DNA of 64,000 nt. Origin: Cellvibrionaceae bacterium AOL6 (GTDB lineage: Bacteria > Pseudomonadota > Gammaproteobacteria > Pseudomonadales > Cellvibrionaceae). Below are positions 36,559 through 45,717 of the stretch, one piece after another. Made by a program: the position numbers and the translations under genes. The stretch is taken from contig NOXC01000012.1 in NCBI GenBank assembly GCA_003265435.1, positions 1 through 64,000 of the forward strand, given 5' to 3'. Every line of letters begins with the position of its first letter. The first letter of the stretch is position 1. Under the pieces are notes generated by a model. The model made no database searches. It saw nothing but the letters and a program-made list of their open reading frames with translations, and was not told the origin of the DNA.

Positions 36559-37149
36559 ATGGCAGCGCAAGCTGTAGAAGAATCAGACAAGCAGCTGGTC
36601 GAAAAAGTCCAGCAAGGTAACAAGCGCGCCTTCGATCTATTGGTCATCAAGTACCAACACAAAGTGCTCTCGATTATCGGTCGCTATGTCTCGGATCACG
36701 CGGAAGCGCACGATGTGGCTCAGGAAGCCTTTATTAAGGCGTACCGGGCCATTGGCAACTTTCGTGGAGACAGTGCGTTCTATACCTGGATCTACCGGAT
36801 CGCGATCAATACGGCGAAGAATTATCTTGTGTCCCGAGGGCGCAGGCCGCCTTCCAGTGATGTGGACGTCGGTGATGCGGAAGCCTTTGCGGGGGCCGAT
36901 GCGCTGCGCGATATCTCCTCGCCTGAGGAGCAGCTGTCGCGTGACCAGCTCGAGTCCGCCGTATTCGAAGCCATTCAAGGGCTGCCGGATGAACTGCGTA
37001 CCGCAGTGACGCTCAGGGAGCTCGACGGTTTGGCGTATGAAGAGATCGCAGAGGTGATGGACTGCCCCGTTGGTACTGTACGCTCCCGCATATTCCGGGC
37101 GCGAGAAGCCATTGAGAAGCACATCAGTGGCTTTGTGAATGAAATGTGA
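36559..37149 (+). CDS. rpoE: RpoE (AlgU), extracytoplasmic stress sigma factor
   Basis: 196 residues with sigma region 2 (about 25-95, ending in Y-T-W-I-Y-R-I-A) and region 4 with its helix-turn-helix near residues 155-190 (L-A-Y-E-E-I-A). It directs transcription of envelope-stress genes. It starts the rpoE-rseA-rseB-rseC-mucD cluster and is held by RseA at the inner membrane. Confidence 0.97.
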   Translation: MAAQAVEESDKQLVEKVQQGNKRAFDLLVIKYQHKVLSIIGRYVSDHAEAHDVAQEAFIKAYRAIGNFRGDSAFYTWIYRIAINTAKNYLVSRGRRPPSSDVDVGDAEAFAGADALRDISSPEEQLSRDQLESAVFEAIQGLPDELRTAVTLRELDGLAYEEIAEVMDCPVGTVRSRIFRAREAIEKHISGFVNEM

Positions 37150-37157
37150 AAATTTTT

Positions 37158-37190
37158 GGAACTTTTGTTCCTCCCCCTAGTCTCACTAGG
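37158..37190 (+). promoter_or_regulatory. Sigma-E-like promoter and twin inverted repeats between rpoE and rseA
   Basis: GGAACTT at 37158-37164 is followed after 16 bases by TCTCA at 37181-37185, resembling a second sigma-E promoter. The same stretch forms two small hairpins: GGAAC-TTTT-GTTCC (37158-37171) and CCTAG-TCTCA-CTAGG (37176-37190). It may give extra control of rseA relative to rpoE. Confidence 0.5.
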
Positions 37191-37287
37191 CGAATGGCAG
37201 GTAAGCACTTGCCTTTGGCGCGCAGTTCGTGGATGCTAAGCCGCGGCTGCGTCACCGTAAGCACATTACTTTACAGGTTTTCCTTCT

Positions 37288-37956
37288 ATGTCAGGCAACA
37301 ACAACGCTGTAAATGAATCACTCTCCGCACTGCTCGATAACGAGCACAGTGAGCTGGATCTGCGCCGGGTACTCAAGGCGGCAGAGAGTGATGAGGCCGT
37401 GCTCGAGACATGGGCACGATATCAGCGTGTCAGCCAGGCCATGCGCAAGGAACCCTCTGTTCAGCCGGCCCCTGATTTCCTCAGTGGGATTCAGCAGGCC
37501 ATCGCCGACGAACCCCAACCTAAAGTGGCTGCACCTGCAGGCCGGTCTTGGGCACGCTACTCTGGCAAAGCGGCCATTGCCGCATGTGTGACATTTGCGT
37601 TTCTCATTGGCGCGACTCAATGGAATCCTACCGGCACTTCTGCACCGGCGCCTGCCGTGGCGGCCAGCGATGCTCGTCACGAGTCGATGGCGGTCGTGCC
37701 TTCCGGCTTTGAATTGCCTCCTCTTACGGCACGCACTGTCAGCACTGTGCCAGGCAGTGAAAATGCAGCCGCAAATACCATGATGCCCCGGGCGACCGGT
37801 GCGGCCCCTGCACGCCAGGAAGTGGTGTTGAGCCCTGAGTTGCAGGCGCAGTTGAACCGTCTGATGCTTAAGCATGCTGAAACCTCCTCTGCGAATGGTG
37901 GTCTCAGTGTTATTCCTTTCACTCGAGTCGGCTCCGTTCAGACCGAGGGCGAATAG
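37288..37956 (+). CDS. rseA: RseA (MucA), anti-sigma-E factor
   Basis: 222 residues. N-terminal cytoplasmic RseA domain (about 8-85, S-L-S-A-L-L-D-N-E-H), one transmembrane helix (about 92-112) and a periplasmic tail that ends in a low-complexity stretch. DegS/RseP-type cleavage releases sigma E. Typical place after rpoE. Confidence 0.93.
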   Translation: MSGNNNAVNESLSALLDNEHSELDLRRVLKAAESDEAVLETWARYQRVSQAMRKEPSVQPAPDFLSGIQQAIADEPQPKVAAPAGRSWARYSGKAAIAACVTFAFLIGATQWNPTGTSAPAPAVAASDARHESMAVVPSGFELPPLTARTVSTVPGSENAAANTMMPRATGAAPARQEVVLSPELQAQLNRLMLKHAETSSANGGLSVIPFTRVGSVQTEGE

Positions 37957-38016
37957 CCGTTCAACGCATTTAGCGGGTTATAATAGGGCCGACCACTAAT
38001 TGCCTTGAGGTGCAGT

Positions 38017-38997
38017 TTGCGTTTCCTAGCTTGTTTGGCCCTGATTTACCCCTCCTTCCTGTTCGCAGCAGAGTCGTCAGATGACGCCGCGTTGCCGCGC
38101 CCTGAAGTGCTGTTGTCATTGATGAGCACCGCGCTGCGCGAGAAAACCTATTCCGGTGAGTTTACCTACGAGCACGGCAGCAAACTCGAAACCTTTCACA
38201 TCGTTCACTCTGTTGAAGAGGGTCAAGAAAGCGAGCGCCTCTATCGCTTGACGGGGCCGGAGCAGGAGTTTGTCCGCAGTGGTATTGCCGCCTGCGGCAC
38301 GATCGGCGGCCATTTACTCGGTGGCTCACGTCTGACCTCGAGCGACGGTCAGTACTTTGGACTCGATCGTTATTATCGGGCGACCTTGCTTGGGCAGGAT
38401 CGCATCGCTGGGCGCTATGTCTGGCTGCTGCAACTTATTCCTCAGGACGAATATCGATTTGGGATCACGCTCGCCATCGACGCGGAATCTCAGCTTCTGA
38501 TGCGTTACGTTATTTACGATGCACGTAAGAAAATTGCATTGGAGCGCATGCAGTTTGTAAGCCTCGATGTGGGGGTAGCCGAACCGCCTGCTGCAGTCGA
38601 TGAGGAGGCACAGATTGCTGTTGCGCCACATCGCTGCGTCGGCGCTACGTATAGCCCGGACGGGCACAGCCCCTGGAAGCCCGCTTGGTTACCGCCCGGA
38701 TTCATCTTGACCGGTTACAGCTACTCGGAAGAGGACGGTCATATGGAGACCTATACCGATGGCGTATCCTGGTTCTCTGTCTTCGTGCGCCCGAGTGCGG
38801 ACGATGCCCAGACCCTGCAAGGGCGTATTCAACAAGGCGTCTCTTCCCGCGGTGCCGTGATGGCGCTGATTAGCGCCTTGCCGGGAGACGACGAAACCCT
38901 GTTTGTGTCAGTGGTCGGCGAGATTCCATTGCCCGCGGCTCAGAAGGTGTCGCTCTCCATCCGCAAGGTAGCAGAGGCTCAGGGAGTAATGAACTGA
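38017..38997 (+). CDS. rseB: RseB (MucB), periplasmic negative regulator of sigma-E
   Basis: About 326 residues from TTG 38017 with GAGG at 38007-38010; TTG 38005 is an alternative. A signal peptide occupies residues 1-18 (MRFLACLALIYPSFLFA), followed by the MucB/RseB N- and C-terminal domains. It binds RseA and protects it from cleavage. Sits between rseA and rseC. Confidence 0.92.
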   Translation: MRFLACLALIYPSFLFAAESSDDAALPRPEVLLSLMSTALREKTYSGEFTYEHGSKLETFHIVHSVEEGQESERLYRLTGPEQEFVRSGIAACGTIGGHLLGGSRLTSSDGQYFGLDRYYRATLLGQDRIAGRYVWLLQLIPQDEYRFGITLAIDAESQLLMRYVIYDARKKIALERMQFVSLDVGVAEPPAAVDEEAQIAVAPHRCVGATYSPDGHSPWKPAWLPPGFILTGYSYSEEDGHMETYTDGVSWFSVFVRPSADDAQTLQGRIQQGVSSRGAVMALISALPGDDETLFVSVVGEIPLPAAQKVSLSIRKVAEAQGVMN

Positions 38998-38998
38998 G

Positions 38999-39457
38999 AT
39001 GCTGACTGAAACGGGTCGGGTGCTGGCGGTGGACGAAGATGGCTTGTGGGTTGAAACACACAAGCAGAGTGCCTGCGCACAATGTTCGGCCAAACAGGGT
39101 TGTGGCCAGTCTCTGCTCGCAGAGTCTGCCCTGAAGGACATGACGGTAATCAAAGCCTATTTCAACACCCTCGCGCAACGTGATCGGGTCTGGCAAGTGG
39201 GCGCGTCGGTGGCCATCGGTATCGATGAACGCGCTCTGGTGCGCGGAGCACTGACAGCCTATTTGCTGCCATTGATTCTGATGCTCGCTGGAGCCTGGTT
39301 GGGTCAGATGCTCTTGGGCGAATTGTTCAGCGTTCTCTTTGCTCTGTTGGGCTTGGGCTTAGGGGCCTTGGCCTTGCGTTGGCGCAGTGTCGTGGCACCT
39401 TCGGTTGAATTACGTCCGCTGGTACTCGAGTCGCAGACGGAGGCCGCTGCGCAATGA
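38999..39457 (+). CDS. rseC: RseC (MucC), inner-membrane regulatory protein
   Basis: 152 residues, with the Cys cluster S-A-C-A-Q-C-S-A-K-Q-G-C-G near residue 25 and two membrane helices (about 78-125). The cysteines may bind an iron-sulphur cluster, as in the RseC/RsxC-linked family. Role in sigma-E or SoxR control is inferred from orthologues. It overlaps the mucD start by 4 bases. Confidence 0.92.
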   Translation: MLTETGRVLAVDEDGLWVETHKQSACAQCSAKQGCGQSLLAESALKDMTVIKAYFNTLAQRDRVWQVGASVAIGIDERALVRGALTAYLLPLILMLAGAWLGQMLLGELFSVLFALLGLGLGALALRWRSVVAPSVELRPLVLESQTEAAAQ

Positions 39458-40812
39458 GCGTGAATGTGGCTCGGCTTCTTGTTTTGGTCTATAGCCTGTG
39501 CGCGATCACGGCGCATGCCGCGAAGGCGTTGCCTGACTTAACGGCGTTGATCGAGGGGGTGTCCCCGGCGGTGGTCAAAGTCAGTGTTGAATCGCCCGCG
39601 ACGGCGCAGGGCATGGCCGAGTCCCATCCGTGGTCATCCCATGATATCCCCGCCATACCCCTGTCGCTGGGTTCCGGCTTCCTTATTTCTGACGATGGTT
39701 ATGTGTTGACGAACTATCACGTCGTGCGTGAAGCCAGTAATATTCAGGTCAGGTTACTGGATCAGAGAGAGTTTCAGGCCCAATTGATCGGTGCAGATAC
39801 GCGCTCTGATTTGGCGCTCTTAAAAATAGAGGCGGCTTCCCTTCCGTATTTGCGGTTCGAGCAGAAGCAGCCGCTCAAAGTAGGTGAGTGGGTACTCGCT
39901 ATTGGCTCCCCGTTTGGCCTCGATTATTCGGTGAGTGCAGGCATAGTGTCTGCGACAGGGCGCAGCCTGCCCAGCGCCTCAGGTGACAATTATGTGCCTT
40001 TTGTGCAGACCGATGTCGCAATTAATCCAGGCAACTCAGGCGGGCCGCTGTTTAATTTAGAGGGCAGGGTAGTGGGTGTTAACTCACAAATCTTGACCCG
40101 AAGCGGCGGGTCTATGGGCCTGTCCTTTGCCGTCCCGGCTCCGGTGGCCTTGAACGTGGTGGCCCAGCTGAAGGCAAAGGGGCGTGTAGATCGAGGCTGG
40201 TTGGGCCTGCGCGTTCAGGGGGTCGACCAGGGCTTGGCGAATGCTTTTGGCCTGAAAAAGCCGCGCGGCGCGCTGATTGTAGAAGTGATCGCCGGCAGCC
40301 CCGCTGAAGAAGAAGGCTTGTTAGCGGGCGATATTATCCTCAGCTTTGACGACCAGCCTGTGGATCGTGCCGGTGAATTAGCTCCGCTCGTGGGCGCAAC
40401 GGAGCCTGGGCAACGCGTGCGTATGGTCATTATGCGTCAACAGGAACGGCTCACTCTCACCGCAGTACTGGGCCTGTTACCGGACGAGCAAGTTCTGGCA
40501 GGGCGTCCCCCGGTGACCGATGTCGGGCCTCCCAATCGGCTCGGTATACGTGTTCGCAGTTTAGACACCGCACTCGCATTGAGTGTGCCCGGTGCCGCGG
40601 GTGTTCAGGTGGTGGCACTGGAATCCCAGGGGCCAGGTGCGAGGGCGGGCTTGCTCGAAGGGGACATCATCGTGCAGTTGGCCTATGTCTATGTCGAGCA
40701 CGCCCAGCATTTTGATGCCCTGCTGCAGACTCTGGCGGCGGACAAGCCTGTGCCGGTGAGGGTCTACCGAGATGGGGAATATCTGTACCTGCCTATTACA
40801 CCTGAGCAATGA
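39454..40812 (+). CDS. mucD: Do/DegP-family periplasmic serine protease (MucD-like)
   Basis: 452 residues. Signal peptide (about 1-23), trypsin-like domain with triad His in N-Y-H-V-V, Asp in R-S-D-L-A-L-L and Ser in N-P-G-N-S-G-G-P-L-F, then two PDZ domains (about 250-340 and 350-450). It degrades misfolded envelope proteins; in Pseudomonas the gene is mucD at this position. Confidence 0.96.
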   Translation: MSVNVARLLVLVYSLCAITAHAAKALPDLTALIEGVSPAVVKVSVESPATAQGMAESHPWSSHDIPAIPLSLGSGFLISDDGYVLTNYHVVREASNIQVRLLDQREFQAQLIGADTRSDLALLKIEAASLPYLRFEQKQPLKVGEWVLAIGSPFGLDYSVSAGIVSATGRSLPSASGDNYVPFVQTDVAINPGNSGGPLFNLEGRVVGVNSQILTRSGGSMGLSFAVPAPVALNVVAQLKAKGRVDRGWLGLRVQGVDQGLANAFGLKKPRGALIVEVIAGSPAEEEGLLAGDIILSFDDQPVDRAGELAPLVGATEPGQRVRMVIMRQQERLTLTAVLGLLPDEQVLAGRPPVTDVGPPNRLGIRVRSLDTALALSVPGAAGVQVVALESQGPGARAGLLEGDIIVQLAYVYVEHAQHFDALLQTLAADKPVPVRVYRDGEYLYLPITPEQ

Positions 40813-40864
40813 GAGAACTTTCTCGCCTGTACCAAATACGTTAGACTCCGCTACCCGCGCCGAC

Positions 40865-40913
40865 CCGCCGAGATGGCGGTATACTAGCGGTTTACGCTCT
40901 GGCTGTGCCAGAG
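40865..40913 (+). promoter_or_regulatory. lepA upstream region with two hairpins and a -10-like box
   Basis: CCGCC-GAGAT-GGCGG at 40865-40879 and CTCTGGC-TGT-GCCAGAG at 40897-40913 flank TATACT (40880-40885). No matching -35 is obvious. Possibly the lepA promoter and leader. Confidence 0.35.
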
Positions 40914-40949
40914 GCCACTTCCTCCTGTTAATTTTTGGTCCAAGACACG

Positions 40950-42750
40950 GTGTCCGATCTCAGTCACATTCGAAATTTCTCCATCATTGCGCATATCGAT
41001 CACGGCAAATCTACGCTGGCGGACCGGTTTATCCAGGTTTGCGGCGGGCTGTCCGATCGAGAGATGGAGGCTCAGGTACTCGATTCGATGGATCTGGAAC
41101 GCGAGCGCGGCATCACCATTAAGGCGCAGAGCGTCACGCTGAATTACAAGGCGAAGGACGGGCGCACGTATCAGCTCAACTTTATTGATACTCCTGGACA
41201 CGTCGACTTTTCATATGAGGTCAGCCGTTCGCTGGCCGCCTGTGAGGGCGCGCTGTTGGTCGTGGACGCGGCTCAGGGTGTAGAAGCGCAATCGGTTGCG
41301 AATTGCTACACCGCCATTGAGCAGGACCTCGAAGTCATTCCCGTTCTGAACAAAATTGACCTTCCTCAGGCCGAGCCGGAACGTGTGGCTCAGGAAATTG
41401 AAGAGATTATCGGCATTGATGCGACCGATGCCGTGCGCTGCAGCGCGAAATCGGGGCAGGGCATCGAAGACGTCCTCGAGCGTCTTATCGCGGGCATCCC
41501 CGCTCCCGAAGGGGATTACGAAGCGCCGTTTCAGGCCCTGATTATCGACAGTTGGTTCGATAACTACTTAGGTGTCGTGTCGTTGGTGCGCGTGACGCAA
41601 GGCGAGCTAAAAAAAGGGCGACAAGATCATCTCCAAGTCGATTAAGAAGCCTCATGTGGTGGATATAGTGGGCGTATTCACGCCTAAGCGAGTCGACACG
41701 GGCAAGCTCAGGGCGGGTGAAGTGGGCTTTGTTGTTGCCGGGATCAAGGATATTCAAGGTGCGCCTGTGGGCGATACACTGGTGCATGCTTCGATGCCCG
41801 ACGTGCCTGCGCTGCCGGGCTTTCAAAAGGTCAAGCCTCAGGTCTACGCCGGTTTGTTCCCGGTCAGCTCGGATGACTACGAAAACTTCCGTGATGCCTT
41901 GCAGAAATTGACCCTGAACGACGCCTCGCTGTTCTTCGAGCCGGAGAGTTCGGATGCGTTGGGTTTTGGCTTCCGCTGTGGCTTCCTCGGCATGCTGCAC
42001 ATGGAGATCATCCAAGAACGGCTTGAGCGCGAATACGATCTTGACCTGATTACAACCGCGCCGACGGTGGTGTTTGAGGTGCTCAAAAATGACGGCGAAG
42101 TCGTCTATGTTGATAACCCCTCCAAACTGCCTGAACTCGGCTCAATAGAAGAGATGCGTGAGCCCATCGCCGATGTGGGTATTCTCGTACCGCAAGACTA
42201 CCTCGGCGCCGTGATTACGCTCTGTGTTGAGCGTCGGGGCGTGCAGAAAGACATGCAGTATATTGGTGGCCAGGTGTCCGTGCGCTATGAGCTGCCGATG
42301 AATGAAGTGGTCATGGACTTTTTTGATAAACTGAAGTCCGTGAGCCGTGGTTTCGCCTCGTTGGATTACAGCTTTGATCGCTTCCAGGCTGCAAAGTTGG
42401 TACGTCTTGATATACTCATCAATGCCGAGCGCGTTGATGCGCTGGCCGTCATCGTGCACCGTGAAAACGCACATTATAAAGGGCGTGCGTTGGTGGAGAA
42501 GATGAAAGAGCTCATCCCCCGGCAAATGTTCGATGTGGCGATTCAAGCCGCCGTGGGTGGACAGATCATCGCACGCTCCACGGTAAAGGCACTGCGCAAG
42601 AACGTGACGGCCAAGTGTTATGGCGGCGACGTGTCCCGTAAAAAGAAACTGCTAGAGAAGCAGAAAGCGGGCAAGAAGCGAATGAAACAAGTGGGTAAGG
42701 TGGAAATTCCCCAGGATGCCTTTCTCGCAGTACTTAAAACAGACGGATAA
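40950..42750 (+). pseudogene. lepA: LepA (elongation factor 4), one-base frameshift
   Basis: The start GTG 40950 gives [21 protein letters not shown], the normal LepA start. The first frame runs to a stop at 41645, and the rest continues in another frame to 42750. The break is at the A7G3 run 41609-41618. Deleting one base there gives [10 protein letters not shown] and a 599-residue protein, exactly E. coli length. Both halves keep the GTPase motifs (G1 in AHIDHGKST), the D-T-P-G-H motif, and the C-terminal LepA domain. The gene is almost universal, so a sequence error or slippage is more likely than gene loss, but a real lesion is possible. It is followed by lepB. Confidence 0.93.
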
Positions 42751-42770
42751 TAAGACCAGGGACTGCTTGA

Positions 42771-43640
42771 ATGATGGATATCAATTTACCGCTGATACTT
42801 TTTCTAGCCACCGTGTTTACCGGGTTCTTTTGGCTGGTTGATCTGTTGGTATTGCGTCGCGATCGAATGCAGGCTGTTGCGGAGGCCGAAGCGCCGTTCC
42901 AAAAACTGAGCCCGCAAGAGCGAGAGCAAAATCCGGCCTACCACGAAGCCGTAGCTGTGGCCGGCAAAGAGCCGCTGGTCATTGAGTATTCGAAATCCTT
43001 CTTTCCTGTGCTGGCCCTGGTTTTCGTGGTGCGTTCCTTCTTGATCGAGCCCTTCCAGATTCCCTCAGAGTCCATGCTGCCCACCCTGCAGGTGGGTGAC
43101 TTTATCGTCGTGAATAAATTCGCTTATGGTGTGCGCCTGCCCATCGTACAGAAAAAAGTGATTGGTATCGGTGAGCCCAAGCGTGGGGATGTGATGGTGT
43201 TTTTCCCACCAAACGACGATCGCTATTTCATCAAACGCGTGATCGGCTTGCCTGGCGACAGAATTCGGTATGCCAACAACGAGCTGTATATTAACGGCGA
43301 GCCCGTCGAAACCGAGCTCAGCGGAACAGAGGCGCCGAATTACGGTGAGCCGTGCTTCGCCTACCGTGGTACAAACCGTCTGGTTGAAGAGACGCTCGAC
43401 GGGCGTGTTCACACGTCGAGAAAGTGTAGTGTTCCGGGCGGCTTGAGCCAGGACGGAAGCTACGTGGTGCCCGAAGGGCACTACTTCATGATGGGGGACA
43501 ACCGGGACAACAGTCGCGATAGCCGCGAATGGGGACCGGTGCCGGAAAAGAACATCGTCGGTAAGGCCGTCGCGATCTGGATGCACTGGGACAGCTTTTT
43601 CAGTATTCCGGGATTTGAGCGAGTTGGCAAAATTCAGTAA
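42771..43640 (+). CDS. lepB: Signal peptidase I
   Basis: 289 residues. Two N-terminal membrane helices, the catalytic Ser in P-S-E-S-M-L-P-T-L and Lys in F-I-K-R-V-I-G-L-P-G-D, and the G-D-N-R-D-N-S-x-D-S-R box near the C-terminus. It cleaves Sec and Tat signal peptides in the periplasm. It sits directly after lepA, the lep operon. Confidence 0.97.
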   Translation: MMDINLPLILFLATVFTGFFWLVDLLVLRRDRMQAVAEAEAPFQKLSPQEREQNPAYHEAVAVAGKEPLVIEYSKSFFPVLALVFVVRSFLIEPFQIPSESMLPTLQVGDFIVVNKFAYGVRLPIVQKKVIGIGEPKRGDVMVFFPPNDDRYFIKRVIGLPGDRIRYANNELYINGEPVETELSGTEAPNYGEPCFAYRGTNRLVEETLDGRVHTSRKCSVPGGLSQDGSYVVPEGHYFMMGDNRDNSRDSREWGPVPEKNIVGKAVAIWMHWDSFFSIPGFERVGKIQ

Positions 43641-43716
43641 AGCAGGGCCCCGGCCCTTCTCGCGAGCCGGTAGTCATTGCAGAATGGGACCATTTACTTC
43701 TGATAGAGGCACGACA

Positions 43717-44145
43717 ATGACGAAGCTGCATAAGCAACGAGGGCTCTCCACAGCGGGTTGGCTGTTAGCTGTGGGCTTGGCCGGCTTTTTCCTGACCCTT
43801 CTCTTTAAAATGGGGCCAGCCTACCTGAACAATATGGGCGTTCGCTCTGCGATGAAGTCCATGGTGAAAAATAACAGCGATTTCCACAATATGGAGCGTG
43901 ACGAGATCTATAAACAGCTCGACAGTTATTTCACCATTAATGGTGTCCGCGACCACCGCGCAAAAGACATGAAGATCGTGCGCACACAGGAGCGTACCTT
44001 GATCAACCATGAATATGAAACGCGCGTGCCCGTGTTCCTCAATGTTGACGTGGTTATGAAGTTCCGTAATCAGGTGGATTCGACCAATCTGGACGCCTGT
44101 TGTGCCTACCTCGTCGAAACAGAAGATGGGAAGCGAAGCAATTAA
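43717..44145 (+). CDS. DUF4845-family membrane protein
   Basis: 142 residues from ATG 43717, with AGAGG 8 bases upstream. An N-terminal membrane helix (about 12-32) is preceded by basic residues and followed by a small periplasmic-looking domain. The gene lies between lepB and rnc, the place of PA0769 in Pseudomonas. Function unknown. Its 3' end overlaps rnc by 20 bp. Confidence 0.85.
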   Translation: MTKLHKQRGLSTAGWLLAVGLAGFFLTLLFKMGPAYLNNMGVRSAMKSMVKNNSDFHNMERDEIYKQLDSYFTINGVRDHRAKDMKIVRTQERTLINHEYETRVPVFLNVDVVMKFRNQVDSTNLDACCAYLVETEDGKRSN

Positions 44146-44821
44146 TCTGCAGTTACTTGAACGCACCATTGGCCATGCTTTTGGTGACACTGGCCTTGTG
44201 ACGCTCGCGCTCTCGCATCGCAGCGTGGGTAAAGTGAACAATGAACGCCTGGAGTTTTTGGGCGATTCGCTTCTCAATCTCTATATTGCCGATGCCTTAT
44301 TTCGTCAATTCCCTCAGGCGAGTGAGGGTGACCTGTCTCGCTTGCGAGCGCATCTCGTACGTGGCGAAACGCTGGCCCAAATCGCTCAGGAAATGCAACT
44401 TGGTGACTATCTGTTGCTCGGTGGCGGAGAGCTAAAAAGCGGCGGTTTTCGCCGCAAGTCCATCCTCGCGGATACTGTTGAAGCACTCATTGGCGCGATC
44501 TATCTGGATAGTGATATCGATCATTGTAGGACGCGTGTGTTGGACTGGTATCGCAGCCGCCTGGATGATTTGAGTCTGAACCAAGTTGAAAAAGACCCTA
44601 AAACGCGACTGCAGGAATACTTGCAGGAGCGGGGTCAGTCACTGCCCGACTATCAAGTCGTGAATGAGTCGGGCCAGTCCCACGCGCGTGAATATGAAGT
44701 GCGATGCCGCTTACCGGGTATCACGGATGTGTTCACGGCCTCCGCGAGTAGCAAACGCAAGGCTGAAAAGCTCGCGGCCGCAGATGCATTGCGCTTTCTT
44801 GGAGTGCTGGATGATGAGTGA
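44126..44821 (+). CDS. rnc: Ribonuclease III
   Basis: 231 residues. RNase III domain with signature N-E-R-L-E-F-L-G-D-S-L-L and Glu/Asp metal ligands, and a C-terminal dsRNA-binding domain (about 155-225). It cleaves double-stranded RNA in rRNA processing. Start ATG 44126 lies inside the DUF4845 3' end. It overlaps era. Confidence 0.96.
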   Translation: MGSEAINLQLLERTIGHAFGDTGLVTLALSHRSVGKVNNERLEFLGDSLLNLYIADALFRQFPQASEGDLSRLRAHLVRGETLAQIAQEMQLGDYLLLGGGELKSGGFRRKSILADTVEALIGAIYLDSDIDHCRTRVLDWYRSRLDDLSLNQVEKDPKTRLQEYLQERGQSLPDYQVVNESGQSHAREYEVRCRLPGITDVFTASASSKRKAEKLAAADALRFLGVLDDE

Positions 44822-45713
44822 AGCAGACGTGAAAGCCGGGTATGTCGCGATAGTCGGCCGCCCCAATGTAGGCAAGAGCACACTGCTCAATGAGCTTATT
44901 GAGCAGAAAATCAGCATTACCTCGCGTAAACGTCAAACAACGCGTCACAATATCGTGGGAATTCGTACTGACGACTCGACGCAAATCGTTTTTGTCGACA
45001 CGCCTGGCATGCACCAAGGGCAAGACAGTGCAATCAACCGATATATGAATCGCACTGCGTCGTCGGCGATGCTCGATGTGGATGTCGTGTTGTTTGTGCT
45101 CGACAAAAGTCAGTGGCATGCCGAAGACGAAGCGGTATTAAAACAATTGCGCGAGGTGCGTTGCCCGGTTGTGATCGTTTTAAATAAGCTCGATCAGCTC
45201 GATGATCCGGCAGAGCTGCTACCCCATGTGGCCAAGCTGTCTCAGCAACTTCCGGGCGCGGATGTGGTGCCGGTATCGGCGCTGAAGCGAGACAACCTCG
45301 ATACCTTGCTCGACTTATTGCGCAGTAAAATGCCACCGACGCCCTCTTTTATTTATTCGCCGGATCAGGTGACAGACCGTAGTCTGCGTTTTATGGCGGC
45401 CGAAATCGTGCGTGAAAAAGTGATTCGACTGACCGGAGCAGAACTCCCCTACGCGACGACGGTGGAAATTGAAGAGTTTAAAGAGGAGCCGAGCTTGATA
45501 CGCATCAGTGCCTTGATCCTCACTGAACGCGAAGGGCAAAAGCGCATCCTCGTCGGTGACAAGGGCGAGCGCATCAAGCAAATTGGTATTGAAGCCCGTC
45601 GAGATATGGAAGCACTCTTTGATTCCAAAGTTATGCTAAATCTGTGGGTCAAGGTGAAAAGCGGCTGGTCCGATGATGAGCGAGCCTTGAGAAGCCTCGG
45701 CTTCGACGACTAG
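44811..45713 (+). CDS. era: Era GTPase
   Basis: 300 residues from the ATG 44811 (ATG 44814 is also possible; GGAG at 44801-44804). G1 G-R-P-N-V-G-K-S-T, G3 D-T-P-G-M, G4 N-K-L-D and the C-terminal KH domain (about 205-290, ending with V-G-D-K-G-E-R-I-K-Q-I-G). It binds 16S rRNA during 30S maturation. Confidence 0.96.
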   Translation: MMSEADVKAGYVAIVGRPNVGKSTLLNELIEQKISITSRKRQTTRHNIVGIRTDDSTQIVFVDTPGMHQGQDSAINRYMNRTASSAMLDVDVVLFVLDKSQWHAEDEAVLKQLREVRCPVVIVLNKLDQLDDPAELLPHVAKLSQQLPGADVVPVSALKRDNLDTLLDLLRSKMPPTPSFIYSPDQVTDRSLRFMAAEIVREKVIRLTGAELPYATTVEIEEFKEEPSLIRISALILTEREGQKRILVGDKGERIKQIGIEARRDMEALFDSKVMLNLWVKVKSGWSDDERALRSLGFDD

Positions 45714-45717
45714 CATC

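Noticed and set aside
41609-41618. A -1 ribosomal slippery site (A-AAA-AAA) as the explanation of the lepA break
   Set aside because: A -1 shift gives a wrong frame; a +1 shift or a one-base loss is needed.
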